Source: Collinsella sp. UBA6357 (GTDB taxonomy: Bacteria; Actinomycetota; Coriobacteriia; Coriobacteriales; Coriobacteriaceae). From it: a DNA stretch of 51,975 nt. The translations under genes were made by a program, and so were the position numbers. The notes under the pieces are model-generated. The model was not told where the DNA came from and did no database searches. It worked only from the letters and a program-made list of their open reading frames with translations. Shown here piece by piece: positions 1 through 7,980 of the stretch. The stretch covers positions 47,418 to 99,392 of the forward strand of contig DJRP01000034.1 in the NCBI GenBank assembly GCA_002437815.1. Reading direction: 5' to 3'. Every line of letters begins with the position of its first letter. The first letter of the stretch is position 1.

Positions 1-222
1 GAGCTCGACGAGCGCGTGCGCAAGACCGCTATGGTGCGCACCTTCTGCACGCGTGAACATAGCGGGTACCTGCGTATTTGGCGCCGCGGCATCTCCGAGG
101 CACGGGTCTACGCCAAGCAGAATGCGGCGAGCTATCTGCGTTTTCAGAGCTTTTGGCCCAAGATCTGCAACGGACTGTGGCGCGATGCCGCGCTTGCGCG
201 CATGTTGGAGGAAGCCCAATGA
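1..222 (+). CDS. 3' end of an unidentified gene (partial)
   Basis: The frame is open from base 1 with no start in the window, so only the last 73 residues are visible. They are basic and aromatic-rich (motifs YLRIWRRG and YLRFQSFWPK), have no membrane segment, and end in MLEEAQ. I do not recognise the family. The stop TGA overlaps the ATG of the next gene (ATGA, 219-222), so it is translationally coupled to the LytS-type sensor kinase and probably belongs to the same operon. Confidence 0.6.
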   Translation, partial: ELDERVRKTAMVRTFCTREHSGYLRIWRRGISEARVYAKQNAASYLRFQSFWPKICNGLWRDAALARMLEEAQ

Positions 223-1562
223 CCGATACAGCCAAACGGCCGGACAGCTCGCTGTCGATCTTTCGCATCGTGGCGGTGGTTTGCGCCCTGCTCGTGATGG
301 TTTATTTTGTCTACGCCTTCGCCACGGGCATCGAGCCGGTGGCGACGGTCGTCGCCTGCGCGCTGCTGTGCATCTTTTTGGCGATCTTCATCTACCTTAC
401 GCTCAACCCCGATTCGGTGCGCTCGCAGTACACCGAGGAGACGCTTTCGGTGGCTTCGGCCATGCTCGAGGACATCAAAGGTGGTCTTAACGAGGAGTCG
501 GCGCGCGCCGTGTGCGAACGCATCCTGCCCGAGACCCGTGCCATGACGGTGGCTATCACCGATGAGCAGCGCGTGCTCGGCTGTGTGGGCGAGCTGGCTG
601 ACGATCTGGTCCCCGGTTCCCCCATACACACGCTCGCCACGCGCTACGTGATCGAGCACGGATTGGTGCAGTCGTTTGGCCGCGTGGTCGACATCGAGGG
701 GGTGCAGGGAACACGTCGCGAGATTCCTGCCGGTATCATCGCCCCCATCAAGGTGGGCGATCGTACTCGCGGCACGCTCAAGTTCTACTTCAAGAGCCCG
801 CGTGCTGTCGATCGCACCCAGTATGCCCTGGCCTCGGGATTTGCCGAGATCCTGTCCACACAGCTTGCCATTCACGAGCTCGAGGTTCAGCAGGAGCTCA
901 CGGCCCGCGCCGAGGTGCGCGCCCTGCAGGCGCAGATCAACCCGCATTTTCTGTTCAACACGCTCAACACCATCGCCTCGTTCACGCGCACCGATCCGCT
1001 GCGTGCCCGCGAGTTGCTGCGCGAGTTTTCGAGTTTCTATCGGGCCACGCTCGATAACTCCGGTTCGCTTATCCCGGTCGAGCGCGAGGTCGCCCAGACC
1101 AAGCGCTACCTTGTTTTTGAGAAGGCCCGCTTTGGCGAGGACCGCGTGCAGGCGACCTTTGATATCGAGCCGGGCGTCGAGGATACCCAGGTGCCTGCCT
1201 TTGTGATCCAGCCCCTGGTCGAGAATGCCGTTCGCCATGCCATGGGCGATGAGGATGCCCTGCACATCAATGTGACGGTCGCCCAGGACGGCGAGGATGC
1301 GATTCTTATCACCGTCGCCGATGACGGCGTGGGTATGGACGAGCAGACGGCTGCACGGCTCTTTGACGACCGTGCCGCGAAGCCGGACGTCAACGCACCC
1401 CAGGGCGGCGGCGCGGGCGTCGCCATGCACAATATCTCGGAACGCATCCATCGGTTCTACGGGCCCCATTCTTTTACGCGCGTGGAGTCCAGACCCGGTG
1501 CCGGCACGAGGGTGTTGCTTCATCTTGATTTATCAGAGAGTATCTTTGACCATCAAGAGTAA
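219..1562 (+). CDS. LytS-family sensor histidine kinase
   Basis: A 447-residue membrane sensor kinase. Two N-terminal transmembrane segments (about residues 15-38 and 45-67) are followed by a GAF-like region (about 90-230). The LytS/His_kinase phosphoacceptor block has QINPHFLFNTLN with the acceptor His, and a HATPase_c domain follows with an N box (QPLVENAVRHA) and G box (DDGVGM). The ATG at 219 is chosen because it overlaps the upstream stop and excludes an unrelated N-terminal extension. The LytTR response regulator follows 87 bp downstream, so the pair forms one two-component system. LytS/LytTR systems are known to sense cell-envelope state or small metabolites such as pyruvate. The ligand here cannot be read from the sequence. 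Confidence 0.92.
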   Translation: MTDTAKRPDSSLSIFRIVAVVCALLVMVYFVYAFATGIEPVATVVACALLCIFLAIFIYLTLNPDSVRSQYTEETLSVASAMLEDIKGGLNEESARAVCERILPETRAMTVAITDEQRVLGCVGELADDLVPGSPIHTLATRYVIEHGLVQSFGRVVDIEGVQGTRREIPAGIIAPIKVGDRTRGTLKFYFKSPRAVDRTQYALASGFAEILSTQLAIHELEVQQELTARAEVRALQAQINPHFLFNTLNTIASFTRTDPLRARELLREFSSFYRATLDNSGSLIPVEREVAQTKRYLVFEKARFGEDRVQATFDIEPGVEDTQVPAFVIQPLVENAVRHAMGDEDALHINVTVAQDGEDAILITVADDGVGMDEQTAARLFDDRAAKPDVNAPQGGGAGVAMHNISERIHRFYGPHSFTRVESRPGAGTRVLLHLDLSESIFDHQE

Positions 1563-1649
1563 AATGCAAGATTGTGGGCTCAACGCGCGATGCGGGAGAG
1601 GCGTTTGGCGCGGATGCCCAGCTTAAAGAGAACGAAAGGTTTTTCCTTT

Positions 1650-2366
1650 ATGCTACGTGCGATGATTGTGGATGACGAGGCTCCGGCTCGTTCGGAACTT
1701 CGATTCTTGCTGGAGCAGACCGGCAAGATCGGCACGATCTCGGAGGCATCGAGCGTGCGCTCGGCTATCGAGATGCTGATGGAGAACCGCGTCGACGTCG
1801 TGTTTCTCGATATTTCCATGCCCGGCGCTTCTGGTTTGCAGCTGGCAGAGGCCCTGCATAAGCTCAAGAACCCGCCGGCGATCGTGTTTGTCACGGCCTA
1901 TAGCGACCATGCCGTCGAGGCCTTTGATGTGGATGCCGTCGACTATCTTATGAAGCCCGTTGAGGAGGAACGCCTTGACCGCGCGATCGCCAAAGTGCTG
2001 ACACGTGTCAAGCCGAGCTCCGACAACAAGGCCACGATCGAGCGCATTCCGGTCGAGAAGGGCGGACGCAAGGTGCTCATCCCGGTGGATGACATCCGCT
2101 ACATCATGGCCAAGGACGATTATTCGTGCATCTACACCATCGATGATCGCTTTTTGTCGACGACATCGCTCGCGCAGTTCGAGGCCAAGCTCATCGACTT
2201 TGGCTTCTTCCGCGTGCACCGTCGCTATATCGTCAATCTGGCGTGCGTGACCGATGTCGAGACGGTGCCCTCGGGTGCCATCCAGCTGGGGATCACGGGC
2301 GTAGACGACCGCGTGCCGGTGAGTCGCCGCCGCGTGGTGCCGCTTAAGAAGGCCTTGAGCCTCTAG
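1650..2366 (+). CDS. LytTR-type response regulator
   Basis: A 238-residue regulator. The receiver domain (residues 1-120) has MIVDDEAPAR for the acidic pocket, VVFLDISMPG carrying the phospho-acceptor Asp, and the conserved Thr and Lys in FVTAYSDHAVEAF and YLMKPV. A LytTR DNA-binding domain follows (about 140-238; FFRVHRRYIVNL is typical). The start at 1650 is chosen because MLRAMIVDDEAPARS is the usual N-terminus of the family and an AAAGG ribosome site lies upstream; an ATG at 1614 is in frame but would add an unrelated tail. It is the cognate partner of the upstream kinase, and an intrinsic terminator lies 10 bp after the stop. Confidence 0.93.
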   Translation: MLRAMIVDDEAPARSELRFLLEQTGKIGTISEASSVRSAIEMLMENRVDVVFLDISMPGASGLQLAEALHKLKNPPAIVFVTAYSDHAVEAFDVDAVDYLMKPVEEERLDRAIAKVLTRVKPSSDNKATIERIPVEKGGRKVLIPVDDIRYIMAKDDYSCIYTIDDRFLSTTSLAQFEAKLIDFGFFRVHRRYIVNLACVTDVETVPSGAIQLGITGVDDRVPVSRRRVVPLKKALSL

Positions 2367-2376
2367 ATGACTGTAT

Positions 2377-2417
2377 GCCGCCAGTGCGGGGCAAGAGCCC
2401 GGCTCTGGCGGCTTTTT
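2377..2417 (+). terminator. Rho-independent terminator after the LytTR regulator
   Basis: GCCGCCAG (2377-2384) pairs perfectly with CTGGCGGC (2405-2412), and TTTTT follows. It sits between the response regulator and the phosphodiesterase and should end the two-component operon. Confidence 0.85.
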
Positions 2418-2452
2418 GCGTACGTATGCATCTGAGAAAAGGAGAGCGGGCA

Positions 2453-2920
2453 ATGCAAAGCACTAGACCTAAACGCATCGATGTTATCTCTGACACGCAT
2501 GGGTATCTGTCGCCCGCGCTGCTCGACCAACTGGCCGGGGCCGACCTGATCATCCATGCGGGCGACATGACATCCGAGATGGACTATGAGCACCTGCGCA
2601 CGATCGCTCCGGTGCGCGCGGTGCTCGGCAACAACGATTACTACCGCGATTACGGTCCCGATGTGGACCGCTTGGCACGCTTTGAGTACGAAGGCCTCAA
2701 GTTCGCCGTCGCCCACTATCGCGAAGATTTGCCCGTGGGATCGGTCGATATCGCTATCAACGGTCATACCCATGTGGCCAAAGAGGCTCGGGTGGGCCGT
2801 TGCCTGGTCATCAATCCCGGCAGCGCCAGCTACCCTCGCGGCATGCGGGGCCCCACCATGGCCAGGCTCATGGTGCAAGACGGCAAGCTGATCAGCTGCC
2901 AATTCATAGATTTGGAGTAG
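2453..2920 (+). CDS. YfcE/MJ0936-type metallophosphodiesterase
   Basis: A 155-residue calcineurin-like phosphoesterase of the small YfcE/MJ0936 class. The metal-binding motifs appear in order: DVISDTHG (D-x-H), IIHAGDM (GD), GNND, and the late GHTH followed by INPGSAS. Family members hydrolyse phosphodiesters such as bis-pNPP in vitro, and physiological substrates are mostly unknown. The ATG at 2453 has an AAAAGGAG ribosome site 9 bp upstream. A longer in-frame reading back to 2375 would run through the terminator and is rejected. It appears to be a single-gene unit. Confidence 0.9.
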   Translation: MQSTRPKRIDVISDTHGYLSPALLDQLAGADLIIHAGDMTSEMDYEHLRTIAPVRAVLGNNDYYRDYGPDVDRLARFEYEGLKFAVAHYREDLPVGSVDIAINGHTHVAKEARVGRCLVINPGSASYPRGMRGPTMARLMVQDGKLISCQFIDLE

Positions 2921-2990
2921 CTGGATGCCTGGTCGTGCCCTCTCCTTTGGACAGCCTTCGGGAGCCCAAAAAATTTTTTAAAAAAAGTTG

Positions 2991-3020
2991 TTGCGCGCTC
3001 GATTAGGTTCTGTGTATACT
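2991..3020 (+). promoter_or_regulatory. Putative promoter of tRNA-Asp
   Basis: TTGCGC (2991-2996) and TATACT (3015-3020) are separated by 18 bp. They lie just downstream of an A/T tract (about 2968-2987) that could act as an UP element. The expected start lies about 45 bp before the tRNA. Confidence 0.6.
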
Positions 3021-3069
3021 AATCCCCGCAGCGCACGCGAGCGAAAACAAACGCAAGCGAACGCGGCCT

Positions 3070-3147
<78 letters not shown>

Positions 3148-3158
3148 ACGCAAATTAA

Positions 3159-3183
3159 GCCACGTCTTCGGACGTGGCTTTTT
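3159..3183 (+). terminator. Terminator of tRNA-Asp
   Basis: GCCACGTC, a TTCG tetraloop, GACGTGGC and TTTTT follow the tRNA after 11 bp. This is a very strong intrinsic terminator. Confidence 0.92.
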
Positions 3184-3295
3184 GCGTTTGATGGAGTGTT
3201 TTGCCAGAGCCCCTGTTTTCTGCGATTGTACTTTCATGCGATATTCTCAACCTTGAAAGAACCTTGCATTCCATAGCGTATTGCGCAACATTTTT

Positions 3296-3323
3296 TTGTA
3301 TGGGCAGGGGGTTACGCTATACT
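3296..3323 (+). promoter_or_regulatory. Putative promoter of the Rrf2 regulator with long leader
   Basis: TTGTAT (3296-3301) and TATACT (3318-3323) with a 16-bp spacer lie in the 295-bp gap between the tRNA terminator and the Rrf2 gene. The transcript would carry a leader of about 150 nt, which contains the potential stem GCAACGG/CCGTTGC (about 3339-3368). No known riboswitch was recognised. Autoregulatory IscR-type sites could lie here, but I cannot define one. Confidence 0.5.
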
Positions 3324-3478
3324 AATGGAATATGTTCAGCAACGGTTGCTTTGGGTTTGGGGCCGTTGCCTGTCCAGACTTCGGTCAAAAAAGATATTGT
3401 GGTTAAAGCCGTAAGACGCCCCGCTGAACCTCGGCCCCGGAGATTCAAGAGGGATATCGTTTCCTTGAAAGGGGAAAG

Positions 3479-3979
3479 ATGGACATCTCGAGGAAGACAG
3501 ATTATGCCCTGCGCATGCTCGCCATGCTCGCCGAGGACCCGGGCATCTTGCTCTCCGTGCGTACGGCAGCCGAGCAGGTGAATGTGCCCTATTCGTTCGC
3601 ACGCTCGATTCAGCACGGGCTGGTGCAGGCTGGCATCATCGAGAGCCTGCGCGGCGTTCACGGCGGTATGCGCCTCAAGGCCGATCCTAAAGAGGTCACC
3701 ATCAGACAGATTGTCGAGGCTGTCCAGGGTCCTATGGTCATGAACGACTGCACGGCTCCCGACGGTGACTGTGCACGTATGGGTACGTGCTGCTATCATC
3801 CCCTTTGGGCCGGCGCCCAGGCGCTCATGCGCGACTACCTTGATTCGGTCACGCTCGACGATGTCGTCTCCCACCGCCTCTTTCCGGCCGTCGATCCTAA
3901 ATTCGCCGACCGCAACGCGTTTCCAGAGTATGCCGTGTGCCAGCATGTCGTGCCCAAGGATGCGCCACAGAAACAGTAG
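3479..3979 (+). CDS. Rrf2-family regulator, IscR-like with Fe-S cysteines
   Basis: A 166-residue Rrf2-family transcription factor. The N-terminal winged helix starts MDISRKTDYALRMLAML, and the wing is HGGMRLKADP. Cys91, Cys98 and Cys104 (with Cys105 adjacent) occupy nearly the same positions as the [2Fe-2S] ligands of IscR, so an iron-sulfur or redox sensing role is likely. The start has a GAAAGGGGAAAG ribosome site. It is followed after 24 bp by a MutY-like glycosylase and then rubrerythrin, which fits an oxidative or nitrosative stress neighbourhood. No isc or suf genes are in the window, so the name IscR itself is not assigned. Confidence 0.88.
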   Translation: MDISRKTDYALRMLAMLAEDPGILLSVRTAAEQVNVPYSFARSIQHGLVQAGIIESLRGVHGGMRLKADPKEVTIRQIVEAVQGPMVMNDCTAPDGDCARMGTCCYHPLWAGAQALMRDYLDSVTLDDVVSHRLFPAVDPKFADRNAFPEYAVCQHVVPKDAPQKQ

Positions 3980-4003
3980 CCGCATCGCTAAAGGAGCAGC
4001 GTT

Positions 4004-4909
4004 ATGATTCAGGACCCCTTTCGTTCGATGATTCGATCGGAAGGGGTCCTGCGTTATCGCGATCTTCCCTGGCGGCGTACGCGCGATCCCTATGTGATCT
4101 GGCTTTCCGAGGTCATGCTGCAGCAGACCCAGGTGCCGCGTGTGCTCGATCGTATGCCCGCATGGCTCGAGCGGTTTGCCGACGTGCGCGCCTTGGCACG
4201 AGCGGGGGCCTCGGATGTTTTGGACGTCTGGCAGGGGATGGGATACAACCGGCGCGCGCTGGCGCTCCACCGGGCTGCTCAAGAGATCGTGGACGTCTGG
4301 GGCGGTGAGTTTCCGCAAGAGACGCGCGATCTGGTGTCGCTGCCCGGTATCGGTCCCGCGACGGCGCAGGGTATTCGCTCGTTTGCGTTCGATCTGCCGG
4401 GCGTGTATCTCGAGACCAACGTGCGCACAGTCTTTCTCCATCATTACTTTCCCGATGTGCCGGCCGTGCCCGATCGCGAGCTCGTTCCCCTGATCGAGGC
4501 AGCGTGCCCGGCGGCTCCTGGTACCGATATCGCAGGTGCCGCCCCCTATGCGGTTCCGCAGGACGATGCCGATACCCCGCGGGCTTGGTACTACGCCCTG
4601 CTCGACTATGGCGCATACCTCAAAAAGACTTTGCCCAACCCCTCGCGTCGCTCGGCCGGCTATACCCGACAGTCCAAGTTCGAGGGTTCGAGAAGACAGA
4701 AGCGCGCCCATATCGTGCGTATGCTACTTGCGGCACGCGATAAGACCCCCGTCGGGGTGACGCTCGCCGAAGCGGTGGCGGGCGTGAACGAGCTGGAAAC
4801 CGCGGCGGGCCGTGGCTGCGTGGACGCCGAGCTGATCGCTGGCATTCTTGCCGATCTGGAGCGTGAGGGCTTTTGCCGCCAAGATGGCGAGCGCTGGCTA
4901 AGCGTCTAA
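4004..4909 (+). CDS. MutY-like HhH-GPD DNA glycosylase lacking the Fe-S cluster
   Basis: A 301-residue HhH-GPD protein related to the A/G-specific adenine glycosylase MutY. The N-terminal core keeps WLSEVMLQQTQV with the catalytic Glu36 and the helix-hairpin-helix LPGIGPATAQGI (113-124). Three features differ from canonical MutY. The catalytic Asp position in the block after the hairpin reads YLETNVRTV, so Glu137 stands where Asp is expected. The four Fe-S cysteines are absent (only two unrelated Cys remain). There is no C-terminal NUDIX-type 8-oxoG recognition domain; instead the motif KFEGSRRQKR and a short helical tail follow. The start has an AAAGGAG site. It probably excises damaged or mispaired bases, but specificity is uncertain. 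Confidence 0.82.
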   Translation: MIQDPFRSMIRSEGVLRYRDLPWRRTRDPYVIWLSEVMLQQTQVPRVLDRMPAWLERFADVRALARAGASDVLDVWQGMGYNRRALALHRAAQEIVDVWGGEFPQETRDLVSLPGIGPATAQGIRSFAFDLPGVYLETNVRTVFLHHYFPDVPAVPDRELVPLIEAACPAAPGTDIAGAAPYAVPQDDADTPRAWYYALLDYGAYLKKTLPNPSRRSAGYTRQSKFEGSRRQKRAHIVRMLLAARDKTPVGVTLAEAVAGVNELETAAGRGCVDAELIAGILADLEREGFCRQDGERWLSV

Positions 4910-4995
4910 TTGCCTGTATGCAAAAATTAGGACGGGGCATAAGAGACGCATGGGCGGCCCGATAAGCGGGCTGCCGATCTCCAAGGAGGGGTCCC

Positions 4996-5535
4996 ATGGA
5001 TTTCGAGAATTCTCAGACGAAGAAAAATCTTGAGGCAGCGTTTGCGGGCGAGTCGCAGGCTCATACCAAGTATCGCTACTATGCGTCCAAGGCCAAGAAG
5101 GACGGTTACGTGCAGATCTCGAACATCTTTGCCGAGACCGCGGGCAACGAGTCCGAGCACGCCAAACTGTGGTTCAAGTATCTGCATGACGGTGCCGTGC
5201 CCGATACGCTGCAGAATCTGCGCGATGCCGCTGCCGGTGAGAACTACGAGTGGACCGAGATGTACGACGAGTTTGCCAAGACGGCCGAAGCCGAGGGCTT
5301 TGACGAGATCGCGGCCAAGTTCCGTGGGGTCGGCGCCGTCGAGAAGGCGCATGAGGAGCGCTACAACAAGCTTGTCGAGCGCATCGAGGCCGGCGAGGTC
5401 TTTGAGCGCGAGGGCGTCAAGGTGTGGAAATGCCTCAATTGCGGACACTTGCATGTCGGTCCCGAGGCCCCCGAGGTCTGCCCGGTCTGCAATCATCCCA
5501 AGAGCTACTTCGAGGAGCAGGTGGTGAATTACTAG
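4996..5535 (+). CDS. Rubrerythrin
   Basis: A 179-residue rubrerythrin, an NADH-linked peroxidase of anaerobes that reduces hydrogen peroxide. The N-terminal four-helix ferritin-like domain carries the di-iron ligands in EAAFAGESQAHTKY, ETAGNESEHAK and EKAHEERY. The C-terminal rubredoxin-like domain has CLNCGH and CPVCNHP (two CxxC knuckles). An AGGAGG ribosome site lies just upstream. It is separated by 86 bp from the glycosylase gene and followed by strong hairpins, so it is probably its own unit. It supports an anaerobic lifestyle. Confidence 0.96.
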   Translation: MDFENSQTKKNLEAAFAGESQAHTKYRYYASKAKKDGYVQISNIFAETAGNESEHAKLWFKYLHDGAVPDTLQNLRDAAAGENYEWTEMYDEFAKTAEAEGFDEIAAKFRGVGAVEKAHEERYNKLVERIEAGEVFEREGVKVWKCLNCGHLHVGPEAPEVCPVCNHPKSYFEEQVVNY

Positions 5536-5552
5536 CTGCGACGGGTCGCTCT

Positions 5553-5632
5553 GCGAGAGGTGGCGGCCCACTTTGCTCCCCGCTCCGTGCTTCGCAGGCT
5601 CGCGTTGAGCAAAGGGGGCCGCCACCTCTCGC
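5553..5632. repeat. 26-bp inverted repeat after rubrerythrin
   Basis: The arms at 5553-5578 and 5607-5632 match at 25 of 26 positions (GCGAGAGGTGGCGGCC on the left, its complement on the right) around a 28-bp spacer. There is no adjacent T-run. It looks like one of several palindromic intergenic elements in the window. With the hairpin at 5680 it fills much of the 411-bp gap 5536-5946. The remainder of that gap (5707-5946) shows no gene or RNA I can support. Confidence 0.8.
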
Positions 5633-5679
5633 GGCCGACCTTCTCGCTTGTAAGGGTTCAGAGCGGAATAGATCAGTGC

Positions 5680-5706
5680 GTGCCGCCCTTTTGGGCGGCA
5701 CATTTT
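5680..5706 (+). terminator. Intrinsic terminator downstream of rubrerythrin
   Basis: GTGCCGCCC (5680-5688), a TTTT loop, and GGGCGGCAC (5693-5701) are followed by ATTTTG. The perfect 9-bp stem could work in either direction. Confidence 0.75.
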
Positions 5707-5946
5707 GTACGTGTCGGCGGTTGGTCAGTTGGGTGTCAGGTTGCGGTCAGTTGTGGGGTCTAATGGGCACATAAAGACGCAATCGCAAAAAAGCTCATGA
5801 AAAGTGTAGGTAGATGAGTTGTTGAGGTTTTGAGTCTTTGGCTGTCGAAAGATTTTTGCGGTCGGATTCGGCCGTGTCCGTTGACGCTCGTGACCGGCGT
5901 AGCGGATGCTTGAGGGGCGTTTGGACAGCGTGGTCGGGAGGCCGAC

Positions 5947-6402
5947 ATGGATCTGTTTTTGGAGACTCCTCAGCAAAAGGCGGAGCGCCTGCTGCGTCAA
6001 CAGGAGCGATTGTTCGAGATACAGCAGCGGGCAGCGCAGGACGGAGTGTCGGCACCGGCTCCCGGTGGCGACACGGGGATGTTTGACAAAGGGCATGGGT
6101 TTGCCGCTGCGTCCAAAGAGGCGCCGCGGGCGCAGGATTATTCCGTGCAGCAGGATGAGTATCGCCGAGAGCTCGACTATGACCGTGAACGGGCACGTCG
6201 CCGCCGTGTGGGGCAGTGGTTGCACACGTTGGTGATGATCGTCCTGGTGCCCCTCGGTCTTGCTGCGATCTTTATCGCAAGTTACGCCCTCACCTGTATC
6301 CTTAACGGCGCCTCGCCGAGCGAGGTTGTCCAACACTTCCAGGCCCTGGGACAGCGGATCGGAGACCTTATCACACTCATATGCGCTAATTGGGGACTCT
6401 AG
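5947..6402 (+). CDS. Hypothetical single-pass membrane protein
   Basis: A 151-residue protein of unknown function. It has a charged N-terminal helix rich in Gln, Glu and Arg (about 1-32, coiled-coil-like), a flexible Ala/Pro/Gly region, and a strongly charged segment (RRELDYDRERARRRR, about 74-88). One transmembrane helix follows (about 94-117, LVMIVLVPLGLAAIFIASYAL) and then a short outer tail. By the positive-inside rule the N-terminus should be cytoplasmic. The start has a GGGAGG site 6 bp upstream. It precedes rmuC by 142 bp, and no functional link can be drawn. Confidence 0.75.
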   Translation: MDLFLETPQQKAERLLRQQERLFEIQQRAAQDGVSAPAPGGDTGMFDKGHGFAAASKEAPRAQDYSVQQDEYRRELDYDRERARRRRVGQWLHTLVMIVLVPLGLAAIFIASYALTCILNGASPSEVVQHFQALGQRIGDLITLICANWGL

Positions 6403-6544
6403 ACGGGCTCGCGATGAACAAGGGGTGCGTTGGATAATAGTTCTGTGATTGAGATGACCTATCAGTTGAAGAGGCTCGATACCGATAGGATGGGTTCGGT
6501 GGAAAGACTGGCCTTATAAGCATGGGTGCTGGAGGATTTTTTTG

Positions 6545-7894
6545 ATGACAGGTGTCGATGGCGTGACGGTGACGGCGGTATTGGTGCTGATCGCGCTGGC
6601 CGCGCTGGCGTTGGCCGCGGTGTGTGCCGTGCGACTGGCCGCGGTGCAGCGTGAGCTTGCCGCGTTCAGGCAAGACGATGCGACCGGCGGCGAAACAGCG
6701 GAGCGCACGGCGGCGGCTCTTGATGACATCAATGCGACGCTTGCCGAGGCGCAGCGCCTGGCTACGGCCATCTCGCAGCAGCAGGCGACGGCCGCCGCGC
6801 TCGACCAGCAACGCTTCATGACGCTCACGCGTGAACTGTCGCAGGTGGACGACCGTATGGATGCCCTGCGTCGCGAGACGGCTCAACAACTTGGGTCCAA
6901 CCGCGAGGGTATCGAGCATCGCATGGACAAGGTGCGCGAAACGGTTGAGGTGCAGCTCGGCAGCATCCGTCAGGACAATAACCGCCAGCTTGATCAGATG
7001 CGCGCCACGGTGGACGAGAAACTCTCGCGAACACTCAACGAGCGTCTGACCAGCTCCTTCAAGCAGGTGAGCGACCAGCTCGAGGCGGTGTACAAGGGCT
7101 TGGGCGACATGCAGGCCATCGCCACGGGCGTGGGCGATCTCAAGCGCGTGCTCGGTAATGTCAAGGCGCGCGGCATCTTGGGCGAGGTGCAACTGGGCGC
7201 GATCCTCTCGGATATCCTCACGCCCGATCAATACCTCGAAAACGTCCCGACCAAACCCGGTGCGTCCGAGCGCGTCGAGTTTGCCGTCAAGCTGCCGGTG
7301 GACGAGGGCGACCCGGTTTTGCTGCCCATCGATTCCAAGTTTCCCGGCGACGCCTACGAGCATCTGCTTGACGCGCAGGACACGGGTGACGCGCAGGCTG
7401 TCGCCGCGGCGCGCAAGACGCTCGACACGATGGTCAAGCGCGAGGCCAAGGACATCTGCGACAAGTACCTGAGTGTGCCCGCGACCACCAATTTCGGCAT
7501 CATGTTTTTGCCTTTTGAGGGACTATATGCCGAGGTCGTGAGCCGTCCCGGATTGATCGAGACGCTCAGCCGCGACTTTCATGTAAACGTTGCCGGGCCC
7601 AGTACCATGGCGGCGCTGCTCAACAGCCTGCAGATGAGCTATCAGACATTCAAGCTGCAAAAGCGCACGGACGACGTGCTTCGCGTCTTGGCGGCCGTCA
7701 AGGCCGAGCTGCCACGCTATCAGGCGGCCCTGCGTCGCGCGCAGTCGCAGATCGAGACGGCGGGCAAGACCGTCGAGGGCATCATCACCACGCGCACCAA
7801 TGTGATGGAGCGCAAGCTCAGAGATATCGATGCACTCGAGGACGTACAAGAAGCGGAGCAAGTGCTGGGGCTTGGGCCGAGCGATTCAGACTGA
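6545..7894 (+). CDS. rmuC: RmuC-family DNA recombination protein
   Basis: A 449-residue RmuC homologue. The N-terminal transmembrane segment (about 8-30) is followed by a long coiled coil (about 35-190, with repeats such as LDQMRATVDEKLSRTL). The conserved RmuC domain includes GNVKARGILGEVQLG, LPIDSKFPGDAYE, and TTNFGIMFLPFEGLYAE with AGPSTMAALLNSLQM. In Escherichia coli RmuC limits inversions at short inverted repeats and has a PD-(D/E)xK-related fold. GGAGG at 6531-6535 serves either the ATG at 6545 (chosen) or a TTG one codon earlier. A role limiting rearrangement at inverted repeats would be apt in a genome rich in palindromes, but that link is inference. Confidence 0.93.
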   Translation: MTGVDGVTVTAVLVLIALAALALAAVCAVRLAAVQRELAAFRQDDATGGETAERTAAALDDINATLAEAQRLATAISQQQATAAALDQQRFMTLTRELSQVDDRMDALRRETAQQLGSNREGIEHRMDKVRETVEVQLGSIRQDNNRQLDQMRATVDEKLSRTLNERLTSSFKQVSDQLEAVYKGLGDMQAIATGVGDLKRVLGNVKARGILGEVQLGAILSDILTPDQYLENVPTKPGASERVEFAVKLPVDEGDPVLLPIDSKFPGDAYEHLLDAQDTGDAQAVAAARKTLDTMVKREAKDICDKYLSVPATTNFGIMFLPFEGLYAEVVSRPGLIETLSRDFHVNVAGPSTMAALLNSLQMSYQTFKLQKRTDDVLRVLAAVKAELPRYQAALRRAQSQIETAGKTVEGIITTRTNVMERKLRDIDALEDVQEAEQVLGLGPSDSD

Positions 7895-7980
7895 CGACGG
7901 CTTGTTTGCCCTTGCCTGGAGCTCACTCCAACGTATATAACAATACGTTCGAACCGACGGTCCATCTCAAAGGGAGTTCT

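Noticed and set aside
3339..3368. Riboswitch in the long leader of the Rrf2 gene
   Set aside because: One 7-bp stem only; no known aptamer motif.
5707..5946. Possible small RNA in the gap before the 151-residue protein
   Set aside because: Only short GGTCAGTTG repeats are seen; no promoter-terminator pair or known RNA structure.
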